Positions 52,979 to 60,511 of a DNA stretch of 64,000 nucleotides are shown piece by piece. The position numbers were made by a program, and so were the translations under genes. The stretch is from Bacteroides sp. GM023 (GTDB lineage: Bacteria > Bacteroidota > Bacteroidia > Bacteroidales > Bacteroidaceae): NCBI RefSeq assembly GCF_014750685.1, contig NZ_JAAXGE010000004.1, positions 186,001 to 250,000 on the forward strand, given 5' to 3'. A model generated the notes under the pieces. That model made no database searches and was not told where the DNA came from. It saw nothing but the letters and a program-made list of their open reading frames with translations. The first letter of the stretch is position 1; each line of letters opens with the position of its first letter.

Positions 52979-54556
52979 TTACCTCCCCATTCTCATATCA
53001 TTGATTTCACGGTTCATCTCTGCCTCGAAACAACGGATGGCCACATCCCTCGGCGTATCGACACCCGGCTTGAAGTACGGGCGTGGCGGACCGCCGAAAC
53101 ACTCGCCGTAGAACTCCGGGGCATGGCAGTGATGGTGGATGCCGTGTGCGACACCCGCCGCGACTACCGTACCTGCGGTGAGGGCGGCAAAGATTTTCGT
53201 GCCGAGACCCCGCTGTGCTTCCGGGCGTGTTTTCATGTCCACTTCGCTGAAAATCTTGGAAAAGAGCTTCATCCGGTGATAGTCATCCACAGCAAGGAAC
53301 TTGTCGTAGTCCCGTTGGGTTATCTCATGGCTGATAGCCTGACCGTCGATAACGGCGGTCATCCTGTATTTCCCCTCGGTCTGTGCCGGTTGAACGGCTA
53401 TCTGGCTCACTTCGACTTCCCGCCCGTGTTTCTCTTCCCGATACCATCCCTTGTTTTCATTCAAAAACTGGAGGTCACGCCCGTCCACTACCGCACCGAT
53501 ATTTCCCTGTACGGATTCCTCTTGCTGTTGCAGCGAGGTTTTCACTGGCATAAAAGCCTCTTGCTCCTGCCGTTGGCGTTGTTTCAAATCCTGCTGTACT
53601 TCGGGATGCAGACCGATAGCGATGCGTTGATCGCTGTTGAGAGCCTCCATCGTCACTTTGTCGGAAAAGTCAGCCCCGATAATGCCGTTCAGCAGTTCCA
53701 GACGTTTCTCTACGGGCTGCTCCTCGATGGGTGCGGCAACCAGTGTCCTCACTTCCTCTTCCGTCAGGTCATAGACCATATCGGCTTGGACGCTTTCCGA
53801 CTGCACGGTCAGCGTCTGCTTTTCCGCATCCACGACAAGACCGTGCGAGGCAAGGCACTCCGCCCATTTCTCGTTGGAGAAATAGACCGGAGAGGCTATA
53901 AGCTCCTTGTACGGCCGTGCCGGTTCCTTGCTGCGTGGACGGCTGACCATCGGCGTGATAGCCGCCTGCAAGTCCTGCAGCACATCCCGTTGCTGTACGG
54001 GCTGCTCCTGTTGATGCCCCTTGTAATAGAAGCCGTAACCGCCTGATTGCAGTTCGCCGGGCTTCATGCGCCCGTCGGGGCGTTCGGGTACGATGGACGG
54101 CCCCGGAAAGAACAGTTGGCCGCCGACCCTGCGAAGGTGGAAGCCCAACTGGTTGCGAGGTGTCCAGCCAAGGAACGGCGGGGGCATTCCCATACGCCCC
54201 ATGCGCCCGTACTCGCCGATGACGATGCGGTAGCCGTGCAGCCCCATAGCCACACGACCGTTGGCATTGCGGGCATGGACGAAGTTCTTGGGCATATAGA
54301 AGTCCTTGCCCACGATGCTCGTCAGCACGTTGTAGGCCTTCTTGTTGGCAGTGTTCGTTCCCCAGTCCGTGAGTGCCAACATCTGACGTTCGGTGATCGG
54401 ATAGACCAGCAGGGGCGAGTCATGTCCCTGCACGATCAGCCGATACCCTGCATCGTCAAGTGCAACATGGGCTTGAAGCCCGTTGCGCATCAGCATATCG
54501 CGCATTTCGGGCTGCAAGTCCATCTGCCGGGGATTGGTATTCGTTCGTATCGCCAT
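52979..54556 (-). CDS. Large DUF3945/DUF4099-type transfer-cluster protein
   Basis: 525 residues from the ATG at 54556 (MAIRTNTNPRQMDLQPEMRD); a longer frame upstream is low-complexity Arg/Thr/Ser and overlaps two genes, so it is rejected. The sequence is acidic and has repeated patterns of the DUF3945 kind (QADMVYDLTEEEVRTLVAAP, VEVSQIAVQPAQTEGKYRM). Near 440-470 there is a short hydrophobic stretch (GTKIFAALTAGTVVAAGVAH) followed by HHHCHAPEFYGECFGG. Function unknown; found in Bacteroides conjugative clusters beside primase-like genes. Confidence 0.75.
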   Translation of the reverse strand: MAIRTNTNPRQMDLQPEMRDMLMRNGLQAHVALDDAGYRLIVQGHDSPLLVYPITERQMLALTDWGTNTANKKAYNVLTSIVGKDFYMPKNFVHARNANGRVAMGLHGYRIVIGEYGRMGRMGMPPPFLGWTPRNQLGFHLRRVGGQLFFPGPSIVPERPDGRMKPGELQSGGYGFYYKGHQQEQPVQQRDVLQDLQAAITPMVSRPRSKEPARPYKELIASPVYFSNEKWAECLASHGLVVDAEKQTLTVQSESVQADMVYDLTEEEVRTLVAAPIEEQPVEKRLELLNGIIGADFSDKVTMEALNSDQRIAIGLHPEVQQDLKQRQRQEQEAFMPVKTSLQQQEESVQGNIGAVVDGRDLQFLNENKGWYREEKHGREVEVSQIAVQPAQTEGKYRMTAVIDGQAISHEITQRDYDKFLAVDDYHRMKLFSKIFSEVDMKTRPEAQRGLGTKIFAALTAGTVVAAGVAHGIHHHCHAPEFYGECFGGPPRPYFKPGVDTPRDVAIRCFEAEMNREINDMRMGR

Positions 54557-54572
54557 AGTCTGATTGTTTTCG

Positions 54573-54797
54573 TTATGCGTCTCCGCTTTCCATTGCTGCC
54601 TCCAACTGTTCGTCCTTGAAGCGGACGAACTCGGCGGCGGATTCGTTGCCGACTGCAAGCCCTTTTTCCTCGCAGTAACGGGCGTATTCCTCCTGCCAGT
54701 CGGCGGAGAAATGATTGACGTAATCGAGCCAGCCGTATTCGCCGCTCTGCATCTTCCCGACAAGTACGTCTTCGGGATAATATTCGTTCTGTGCCAT
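54573..54797 (-). CDS. Small acidic transfer-cluster protein (74 aa)
   Basis: 74 residues, acidic, helical (MAQNEYYPEDVLVGKMQSGE; YARYCEEKGLAVGNESAAEF). It lies 16 bases before the 52979 gene and 18 bases after the 54816 gene. No family recognised. Such small proteins in this place may be regulators or antirestriction-like proteins, but nothing in the sequence shows it. Confidence 0.7.
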   Translation of the reverse strand: MAQNEYYPEDVLVGKMQSGEYGWLDYVNHFSADWQEEYARYCEEKGLAVGNESAAEFVRFKDEQLEAAMESGDA

Positions 54798-54815
54798 AAT
54801 GTACGGATTGATGTT

Positions 54816-55574
54816 TTACTTATGGAGAGCTGTCGCACGATTGCGCTCGCCGCTCTTCTTCTGTTCGTTCCACAGCTCTTCGGTGTAGTCTTCCTCCGAA
54901 ACGTAGTCAAGGTTACCGTCATCGTCCATGACCCAGCAGCCGTAGCACCCGAAGGTGTATTTGTCCCACTCTCGCTTGGGTTGGTTGCGCCATTGCTGCG
55001 CGTCGCCCGAACAGATGCGGATGCCGGTCTTGGCATGAAGGTCGATGCCCACTGTGGCAGGCTCGCCGCCCACGACTACCGTCAGCGGCTCGCCGTGCTG
55101 CATCCCGTTTACCTCCACCGTACCGAGGCGCATGACCTCGGCCAGCACTTTCAGGTTGCGTGCGATGATGGGCGTGGGGACATACATCACCTGTTTCGTC
55201 TCGGCGTCAATCTGTACGAAAGCCTTGCTGCTCCGTCCGTCCGACATTTCCACATCGGCGACAATCGCCTTGCCGTCGAGCAACTGTTTCTGCTGTGCTT
55301 CGTCATACCGCTCCAGTGGAGAGGATTTCAGTGCCGGATAGAACACCACATCCACCTGACCGTCGTCCATGCGGATAAAGGCAAAGCGGCTGCGGCTCTC
55401 GATTTGCCCGCCATGCTCGTCAGTGACACGCACGGGAAGCACGGGAGAATGCCGGCCGTTGCAGATGTCTTCCAACACACGCATCGGCAAGTCCTCGATC
55501 ATTTCCCTTGTAAGACCGAATCGTTCCAGTGTCGAAAAGGGTAATTCATCAAATTCAATCTGAACTTTTTTCAT
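54816..55574 (-). CDS. DUF4099-like protein, first gene of the transfer cluster
   Basis: 252 residues beginning MKKVQIEFDELPFSTLERFG, LTREMIEDLPMRVLEDICNG, the typical opening of DUF4099-like proteins of Bacteroides elements. Later, YDEAQQKQLLDGKAIVADVE has the DUF3945/DUF4099 repeat look. Cytoplasmic. Its start codon is embedded in TATAGTATGA (minus strand), the same word as at the start of the mobilisation operon, and a promoter lies at 55605-55637. It is therefore the natural first gene of the 39.6-55.6 kb leftward cluster. Confidence 0.8.
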   Translation of the reverse strand: MKKVQIEFDELPFSTLERFGLTREMIEDLPMRVLEDICNGRHSPVLPVRVTDEHGGQIESRSRFAFIRMDDGQVDVVFYPALKSSPLERYDEAQQKQLLDGKAIVADVEMSDGRSSKAFVQIDAETKQVMYVPTPIIARNLKVLAEVMRLGTVEVNGMQHGEPLTVVVGGEPATVGIDLHAKTGIRICSGDAQQWRNQPKREWDKYTFGCYGCWVMDDDGNLDYVSEEDYTEELWNEQKKSGERNRATALHK

Positions 55575-55793
55575 ACTATATTCATATTATAAAATTGTAC
55601 TATACAAAGATAGAGACATCTTATTATGACGGACAAAAATACAGCTATATAAATGGTTGTAATATGCTGTTTTTATCTTCATTAGTACAATTATCTAATC
55701 AAAATCGTACTAATAGACGCAAAATATCAAACCAATACAAGAAATGACGGTAGTTTGTTTCCGACATGAAAATTCCCGTTATAACTTTGCCGA
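55575..55793. promoter_or_regulatory. Divergent control region of the transfer cluster and M23 gene
   Basis: The region between the leftward cluster and the rightward M23 gene. It contains TCATACTATATT (55571-55582), TTGTACTATACAAAG (55596-55610), ATTAGTAC (55681-55688) and AAAATCGTAC (55701-55710). TCATACTATATT and AAAATCGTAC are exact copies of words in 17795-18020. A common DNA-binding regulator would explain this. Confidence 0.65.
55605..55637 (-). promoter_or_regulatory. Bacteroides-type promoter of the leftward transfer cluster
   Basis: On the minus strand TTTG at 55637-55634, 21 bases, then TATCTTTG at 55612-55605, a good match to the primary sigma consensus. It overlaps the GTACTATAC operator-like word, so repression is plausible. 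Confidence 0.75.
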
Positions 55794-56447
55794 ATGAGAA
55801 AAATTCTACTGATAGCAATATCGGGTATTTCATTCTGCACGATGCCCGTTCAGGCGCAGTTCAACACGATTGCCAAGACACCAGAAAGATACAAGGTAGA
55901 AGCCTTGCAGGAGGGTATGAAAAAGCCGGAGCCGACACCCGAAAGCATGGCTCCTGCACAGGAGACTTCGACAAAACCTGCCGATGAAAGTAAGAAGTTG
56001 TGGATTGACCGTTATCTCAGTGTGTCTTATCCATTGCAGCGCATCAGAATTACATCGCCATACGGCTACCGGAAAGACCCGTTTACCGGGAAGAGGAAGT
56101 TTCACGGGGGTATCGACCTGCACGCACGGGGCGAGCAGGTATTGGCCATGATGGAGGGGGTGGTCGTCAAAGTGGGACAAGACAAGACGTCCGGCAAGTA
56201 TGTGACACTGCGGCACGGAAATTACACCGTCAGCTATTGCCACCTTTCACGGGTGCTGGCCGCCAAGGGTACGGTAGTCCGTCCCCGCGATGCCGTCGGT
56301 ATTACCGGCTCGACCGGACGAAGTACAGGCGAGCACTTGCACGTCACCTGCAAGCTAAATGGCAAGAATATCAATCCCTCGGTTCTCTTCGATTACATCA
56401 AATCCATGCAGCAGGAGTGTGTGTCGGCATTAGCTGGACTGTTATAG
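55794..56447 (+). CDS. Secreted M23 peptidase (LytM domain)
   Basis: 217 residues with a signal peptide ending in PVQAQ (about 22). A Pro/Glu-rich linker (MKKPEPTPESMAPAQETSTK) leads to a LytM domain at about 85-205: SPYGYRKDPFTGKRKFHGGI keeps HxxxD (HGGID), YCHLSR keeps the YxHL His, and GEHLHVTCKL keeps HxH. All metal ligands seem present, so it should cut peptidoglycan cross-links in the periplasm. It is divergent from the transfer cluster and shares its control region. Confidence 0.9.
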   Translation: MRKILLIAISGISFCTMPVQAQFNTIAKTPERYKVEALQEGMKKPEPTPESMAPAQETSTKPADESKKLWIDRYLSVSYPLQRIRITSPYGYRKDPFTGKRKFHGGIDLHARGEQVLAMMEGVVVKVGQDKTSGKYVTLRHGNYTVSYCHLSRVLAAKGTVVRPRDAVGITGSTGRSTGEHLHVTCKLNGKNINPSVLFDYIKSMQQECVSALAGLL

Positions 56448-56452
56448 GGCTG

Positions 56453-57622
56453 TTAAGCCAACACCTCATCCAGGTGACTGTAATTCAGAAGTTTGATTTC
56501 TCCAGCAGTATTTTCGAGTGTACCCGCATAGGCCACCGCCTTACCCAGTATGGTTTCTTTGACCCAGCCGTCCATTTGTTTCAACGCCTTCTCGAAGTCC
56601 GCATGGTAGGTCATCGCCGACTTGATTTCAATACCGTATAGCCCCGAATGTTTTTTCAACAGCAAATCGACCTCGTTCTGGTTCGAATCCCTGTAAAAAT
56701 AGAGGTTGCTTTCCTTGCCTTGGTTATACCGCCGCTTCAAGGCTTCCGTTACGATGAAGTTCTCGAACAACGCCCCACGCATCTTGTCCCGTGCAAGCTG
56801 TTCCGGCGATTCGATGCCGAGCAGGTGACAGGCAAGCCCTGTATCCGTAAAATAGAGCTTGGGAGTTTTAGTCAGCCGTTTGCGTGTGTTCTCGAAATAG
56901 GGAGGTAGCAGGAAAACAATATAAGATGCCTGTAAGACGGACAGCCATGCCGTAACGGTATGTGAACTGACACCGATTTCGTTGGCCAGTTCAGAGGCTT
57001 TGAACAGCGATCCGATACGTCCGGCGCAAAGCCTGATGAATGTGTGGAACTGCATCATGTCCTTGATTTGTAGCAGGTCGCGCACGTCCTTGTCCAGATA
57101 GGTTTTCATGTACGCCGGATAAAGAAATTTGGGTATGTTACGGCCCGAATAAATGGCAGGGTAAAACCCGTTAAACAGCAGGTTGTCAAGAGGCGTATCG
57201 GTGATCTGCTCCCGTATTTCGGAGTATGACAGGGGGAGCAACTCGAAAACGGCGGTACGTCCTGCCAAAGACTGTGTAACCTTTTTCAGCATGGCAAACT
57301 GCGAACTGCCCGAAAGGATAAACCGCCGGTCGGCATCATTGTCCACCATACCCTGAATATACGACAGCAGGTTCGGAGCGTTGTGTACCTCGTCAAGAAT
57401 CATGCCCTCCGTGTGCTGGTTCAGAAAAGCGACCGGGTCGTTTTCGGCGAAACTCCGGACATCAAGATTTTCCAACGAGTAATACGGTAGGTATGAGAAC
57501 AAGTTGCGGAGCAGCGTCGTCTTTCCGGACTGGCGCGGTCCTGTTACCGTAATGACTGAAAAATAGCGGTAAGCCTCTTCTATCACGGCGGATAGCTCCC
57601 TGTGGATATATTTTGCCTCCAT
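56453..57622 (-). CDS. AAA (AAA_14) ATPase with DUF4143 domain
   Basis: 389 residues from the ATG at 57622 (MEAKYIHRELSAVIEEAYRY). Walker A is TVTGPRQSGKTTL (about 24-36), Walker B is GMILDEVHNAP, sensor GSSQFAML. The C-terminal DUF4143 domain begins near 195 (YMKTYLDKDVRDLLQIKDMM) and ends with a restriction-endonuclease-like pattern: SNLYFYRDSNQNEVDLLLKK and GIEIKSA (D...ExK). This widespread family has unknown function. It may be cargo or a chromosome-like gene carried in the element. It converges with the M23 gene, 5 bases apart. Confidence 0.88.
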   Translation of the reverse strand: MEAKYIHRELSAVIEEAYRYFSVITVTGPRQSGKTTLLRNLFSYLPYYSLENLDVRSFAENDPVAFLNQHTEGMILDEVHNAPNLLSYIQGMVDNDADRRFILSGSSQFAMLKKVTQSLAGRTAVFELLPLSYSEIREQITDTPLDNLLFNGFYPAIYSGRNIPKFLYPAYMKTYLDKDVRDLLQIKDMMQFHTFIRLCAGRIGSLFKASELANEIGVSSHTVTAWLSVLQASYIVFLLPPYFENTRKRLTKTPKLYFTDTGLACHLLGIESPEQLARDKMRGALFENFIVTEALKRRYNQGKESNLYFYRDSNQNEVDLLLKKHSGLYGIEIKSAMTYHADFEKALKQMDGWVKETILGKAVAYAGTLENTAGEIKLLNYSHLDEVLA

Positions 57623-58011
57623 ACTGTTTATGCAATTTTGAAATACAACTGCAAAATTACATAAAATACGATACACCGCAAATTTTTCAGGGTATTTTCT
57701 CACATCCCAAGCCGTTTTTTCTATCATATACGACTCTTCTTTTTTACAAAATCCTTGCTTTTACCGGCAGGTCATTCTTTACTCTTTTCGTCGGCGAATG
57801 TAGGACGAAGCGCATAATCGCCAAGCCGCATTGCATTCGGATGACGAAAACAGACTGTTACACGGTCGGTTTTCTATCCGGGTTTGGCTTATGATGCCAC
57901 AGCTTCATCCTCTGGCTGCCTCAAAAAGCTGAAAACAAACCTGCACGGCAAACGAAAGCAGGGAAAAAGAAAAATCAGCATGATAGTTCAACCAATTAAA
58001 AGTAAACAAGT
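57623..58011 (+). promoter_or_regulatory. Non-coding block H: leader before the 58012 operon
   Basis: No gene seen. It has the purine/A-rich 3' end of the other leaders (CAGGGAAAAAGAAAAATCAG), and the 12-mer CAACCAATTAAA at 57989-58000 is identical to 61945-61956 before the ParB gene. No GCAAAGGTAC-like motif was found here, so it is a partial family member. Confidence 0.5.
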
Positions 58012-58236
58012 ATGGTAGAAGAAATTAGACAAGACGACAAAGTGATATTATCGAGCGAAGACGGTTTTTCCGTCCCTATGATTTTCAACAACCTTTGTGG
58101 AAAGAATTTCATTGGCAAAGAATACAAGGACTATATCAGGCATATAGCCTTTGAGGAAATGGGACTTAAGCCGGGCATCGTGTCCCATTATCGGGACGGT
58201 GTTCTATATAAGAACGGCACAATCCCGGAACTTTGA
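58012..58236 (+). CDS. Hypothetical element protein (74 aa)
   Basis: 74 residues (MVEEIRQDDKVILSSEDGFS), charged, alpha/beta, no Cys pair, no membrane segment. It lies 47 bases before the next gene in the same direction, behind a long leader. Function unknown. Confidence 0.65.
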   Translation: MVEEIRQDDKVILSSEDGFSVPMIFNNLCGKNFIGKEYKDYIRHIAFEEMGLKPGIVSHYRDGVLYKNGTIPEL

Positions 58237-58283
58237 ACAGGTAAACCAAAATAGGAACAGCAAAAATCAAAATTTATACAAAT

Positions 58284-58916
58284 ATGGAAACAACAACTAT
58301 TCATCCGGCAGAAGCCTATCTCCGAAACGAGCAGAATTCCACCTCTTTATATGTAAGGATTGCAGGACAACGTAGGCGATTATTCATCAACCGCAATGAA
58401 AACGTCATCGGCATTATTGCGCCAAGAAAACGAAAAAGCGGGTACATCTTCACGGATTGGGCAAGCATTGAGAAGATATACTATCCGTCATCCTCTCCCG
58501 AAGATGCAGCGGACATAGGAAAGAAACAGGTCTTGAAATACCAGAAACTTGCCCGACTTGCCACGCATACGAATGATTGGCTTCGCAAAATCGCTAATGC
58601 CGATTTGGATAAATCCCTCTACGAGAACCGCATCACGACCGGCACACGCATCGACGGCAAGTGTATCGGACTTGCCACCATCGAGAAGTATTGCAGCAGT
58701 TGGGATATGGCTCGTTTCAGAACGGCACTGAAGCAAGGCGAAAAGTTTTCCACCGGACGCTTCGACTTTTGTGGCTATGACGGTACGTTATGGTGTGAGC
58801 CACGCGAAAATGGAGATATGGCGGCTGGATTCAGCAAAGAATACAGGAATTGTGGCAACGGCTACTATTATCTGCTTATCAACGATGAATACATGATAGG
58901 CTATGACATAGACTGA
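58284..58916 (+). CDS. Hypothetical element protein (210 aa)
   Basis: 210 residues. The N-terminus is basic with strands (SLYVRIAGQRRRLFINRNEN, VIGIIAPRKRKSGYIF). The middle is helical (KKQVLKYQKLARLATHTNDW), and the C-terminus is aromatic and acidic (GNGYYYLLINDEYMIGYDID). Cytoplasmic. It ends a two-gene operon; a terminator-like hairpin follows. I do not recognise it; it is typical of accessory genes found in several Bacteroides elements. Confidence 0.7.
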   Translation: METTTIHPAEAYLRNEQNSTSLYVRIAGQRRRLFINRNENVIGIIAPRKRKSGYIFTDWASIEKIYYPSSSPEDAADIGKKQVLKYQKLARLATHTNDWLRKIANADLDKSLYENRITTGTRIDGKCIGLATIEKYCSSWDMARFRTALKQGEKFSTGRFDFCGYDGTLWCEPRENGDMAAGFSKEYRNCGNGYYYLLINDEYMIGYDID

Positions 58917-58928
58917 GTTATATGCAAG

Positions 58929-58966
58929 ACCGTATCGGGCAAAGTCTCGGTACGGTTTGTTGTTCC
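58929..58966 (+). terminator. Hairpin with T-rich tail after the 58284 gene
   Basis: ACCGTA (58929-58934) and TACGGT (58951-58956) pair, with CGGG/CTCG-like inner bases, followed by TTGTTGTT. Moderate terminator, 12 bases after the stop. Confidence 0.6.
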
Positions 58967-59046
58967 GATCGACCAACGGCCTTTTATAAAATTCCTTTCT
59001 CCCTCATATAGCCTTACATCCTGCGGCCAGTTTGCTTCAAGCAGCC

Positions 59047-59084
59047 TCACGCATTTTGTGTAACACGTTACATAAAGTGCGTGA
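59047..59084. repeat. 38-base imperfect palindrome
   Basis: TCACGCATTTTGTGTAAC (59047-59064) faces GTTACATAAAGTGCGTGA (59067-59084) with 16 of 18 positions complementary and a 2-base centre. It has no T-run, and the two-fold symmetry fits a dimer-binding site or a strong hairpin. It lies at the 3' end of the possible minus-strand small gene. Confidence 0.75.
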
Positions 59085-59217
59085 AGCCCCTTTTTGCAAA
59101 AGGACGGACACGGACAGACTTGGCATTACAGGGGGCGGGATAAATCCTGCCCTCTGTAGTCCCAAGACAGTCCATCGGAAAGTCCGTCCCGGCTGGCCGC
59201 CTCACTCTTTTATTCAT
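59068..59217 (-). CDS. Possible small protein in leader block E (49 aa)
   Basis: A 49-codon leftward frame starting MNKRVRRPAGTDFPMDC and ending PFAKRGFTHFM, with AAAGGAAAG 6 bases before the ATG as ribosome-binding site and a promoter-like TACCTTTG (59300-59293) upstream. Basic, Cys- and Pro-containing. The neighbouring block D minus-strand frame ends similarly (CAKKRATTHF). It may be a real small gene of the leader family or chance; unresolved. Confidence 0.3.
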   Translation of the reverse strand: MNKRVRRPAGTDFPMDCLGTTEGRIYPAPCNAKSVRVRPFAKRGFTHFM

Positions 59218-59516
59218 AAATCTTTCCTTTTCTAACGGATTCCCATTAAACCCAAGTCCGCTGCCGTGCGACCTACGGAACAGAATTTTCCGCAAAGGTA
59301 ACCGGCGGCTCCAATCCTGCCAATGCCGGCATACTGCCGCAAATGACACGTAAAAATCTTCCTCTCCGCTGTCGAGCGTATTTTTCCGGATCAGCCTTGT
59401 CCGATTGTTCCCCGCCACCTTCTGAAAGCAGAAAAATCTTCCCGGCGGTCGCAAACAGACCGAACAAAGGGAAATAGTAATCTTGATTCATGAGTATTAC
59501 AAAAACAATAATAAGT

Positions 59517-59820
59517 ATGGAAATATTAAAAATAGTAATTCCCAAGTGGAATATAGCGGAAATTACTGGCTATGACCCGATGACAACCTTTTGGCAGGAC
59601 TTCTCTATGGCAGACAAGTTCGGGAATGAAGCCATAGCTGACACATACAGAAAGGTTAAGGCAGAATGGAAAGATAACTACAAGCATTGGACAGAGCTGT
59701 GCCTTGTACTTAATCACAAAATTTGGCAATGGCACGAGCGGGACAACCAGAAAGCCACGCTCTATGACCGCCGAATGGCCAGACGAGCTGCAGGAGTATT
59801 ACTTTCAAATAACGGATTAA
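59517..59820 (+). pseudogene. Element protein of unknown function with a probable frameshift
   Basis: The first 80 codons are coherent (MEILKIVIPKWNIAEITGYD; TELCLVLNHKIWQWHERDNQ). An alternative ATG is at 59490. Near 59763 the reading frame changes: unshifted it ends at 59858 with an odd Arg/Ala/Ser/Val tail (RRMARRAAGVLL), whereas the shifted frame reads MTAEWPDELQEYYFQITD and stops at 59820 in a plausible acidic C-terminus. A small deletion (3n+1 bases) explains it. The family is acidic, cytoplasmic and unnamed; function unknown. Confidence 0.6.
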
Positions 59821-59868
59821 AGCAATCGGTAGGACGGTGTGAAGTCTCCCCACTATAAACTCAAAACT

Positions 59869-60231
59869 ATGACCGCTCAAGAAAAGATACAAAAAGTAAC
59901 GGAAATATCCCAAAGCAAAGGCTGGAGTATAAGTGTGGATGACAAAAATAAATCAAATATTCAGTTCGACTTCCAACGCTATACCAACTATGGGCAGGAT
60001 TTTAATTTCAGTGCCGAAATGAAATGTGAGGACATTGATACCCTCATTGCTGACATGGAACAATATTTCGAGGGTTTTGACCCGGATTACGAAGCCTATC
60101 TATGGATTGGAAATGATGGGCACGGTAAAAATGGCGCACCTTACCACATCAAGGACATTGTATCGGATATGGAGGAAGCGGAAAAACAAATACACGACTT
60201 GTTGGAAGCACTTGAGACAGAATTTATCTAA
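59869..60231 (+). CDS. Hypothetical element protein (120 aa)
   Basis: 120 residues from the ATG at 59869 (MTAQEKIQKVTEISQSKGWS). Acidic, with a strand-rich middle (NIQFDFQRYTNYGQDFNFSA) and helical C-terminus (DMEEAEKQIHDLLEALETEF). Cytoplasmic. It follows the frameshifted gene by 48 bases in the same operon. The family is not recognised. Confidence 0.7.
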   Translation: MTAQEKIQKVTEISQSKGWSISVDDKNKSNIQFDFQRYTNYGQDFNFSAEMKCEDIDTLIADMEQYFEGFDPDYEAYLWIGNDGHGKNGAPYHIKDIVSDMEEAEKQIHDLLEALETEFI

Positions 60232-60511
60232 TGCGCATGATGATGATTTATAAGACTAATTCCAAAATGAGCTTATTTTGCTGTTATACAACAAATACTA
60301 AATGTAGTATATACTAAGGTTAGTAAAGTAGGATATTAGGAAATATCCCATCAGAAATGATAGAATGCACTACATTTAGTCAATCAGTATTTTAGTATAG
60401 TAGTAGATGCTATAATACTAAAATATACAAAAGTAGTAAAATAGTATACACTAATAATAGTAAATACTAAAAATAGTATTATCTTTGTATCAGATATAAA
60501 GACACGAAATT
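60232..60511 (+). promoter_or_regulatory. Operator/centromere-like promoter region of parA
   Basis: AT-rich, with many TAGTA and TACTA words. Two exact copies of ATACTA-4 bases-TAGTAT lie at 60295-60310 and 60464-60479. The second abuts the -7 box TATCTTTG (60480-60487), so a bound dimer would block the promoter. Further half-sites fill the space between. The layout is that of an autoregulated par promoter or parS-like site. Confidence 0.7.

Larger units (their letters stand above)
58967..59489 (+). promoter_or_regulatory. Non-coding block E: long leader before the 59490/59517 gene
   Basis: No convincing plus-strand gene. Contains a 38-base imperfect palindrome (59047-59084) and GCAAAGGTAA at 59292-59301, which is 188-215 bases before the possible starts at 59490 and 59517. 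The 3' end is purine-rich (ACAAAGGGAAATAG) before the start. It carries a possible minus-strand small gene (59068-59217). Confidence 0.55.

Noticed and set aside
52298..54046. A 582-codon plus-strand frame opposite the transfer genes
   Set aside because: It spans two clear minus-strand genes and their junction; the product lacks domain patterns, as expected of a shadow in GC-rich DNA.
52979..55036. Long open frame extended 480 bases upstream of the start at 54556
   Set aside because: The extra part is low-complexity Arg/Thr/Ser and overlaps two well-formed genes (54573-54797 and 54816-55574); the ATG at 54556 gives a natural protein.
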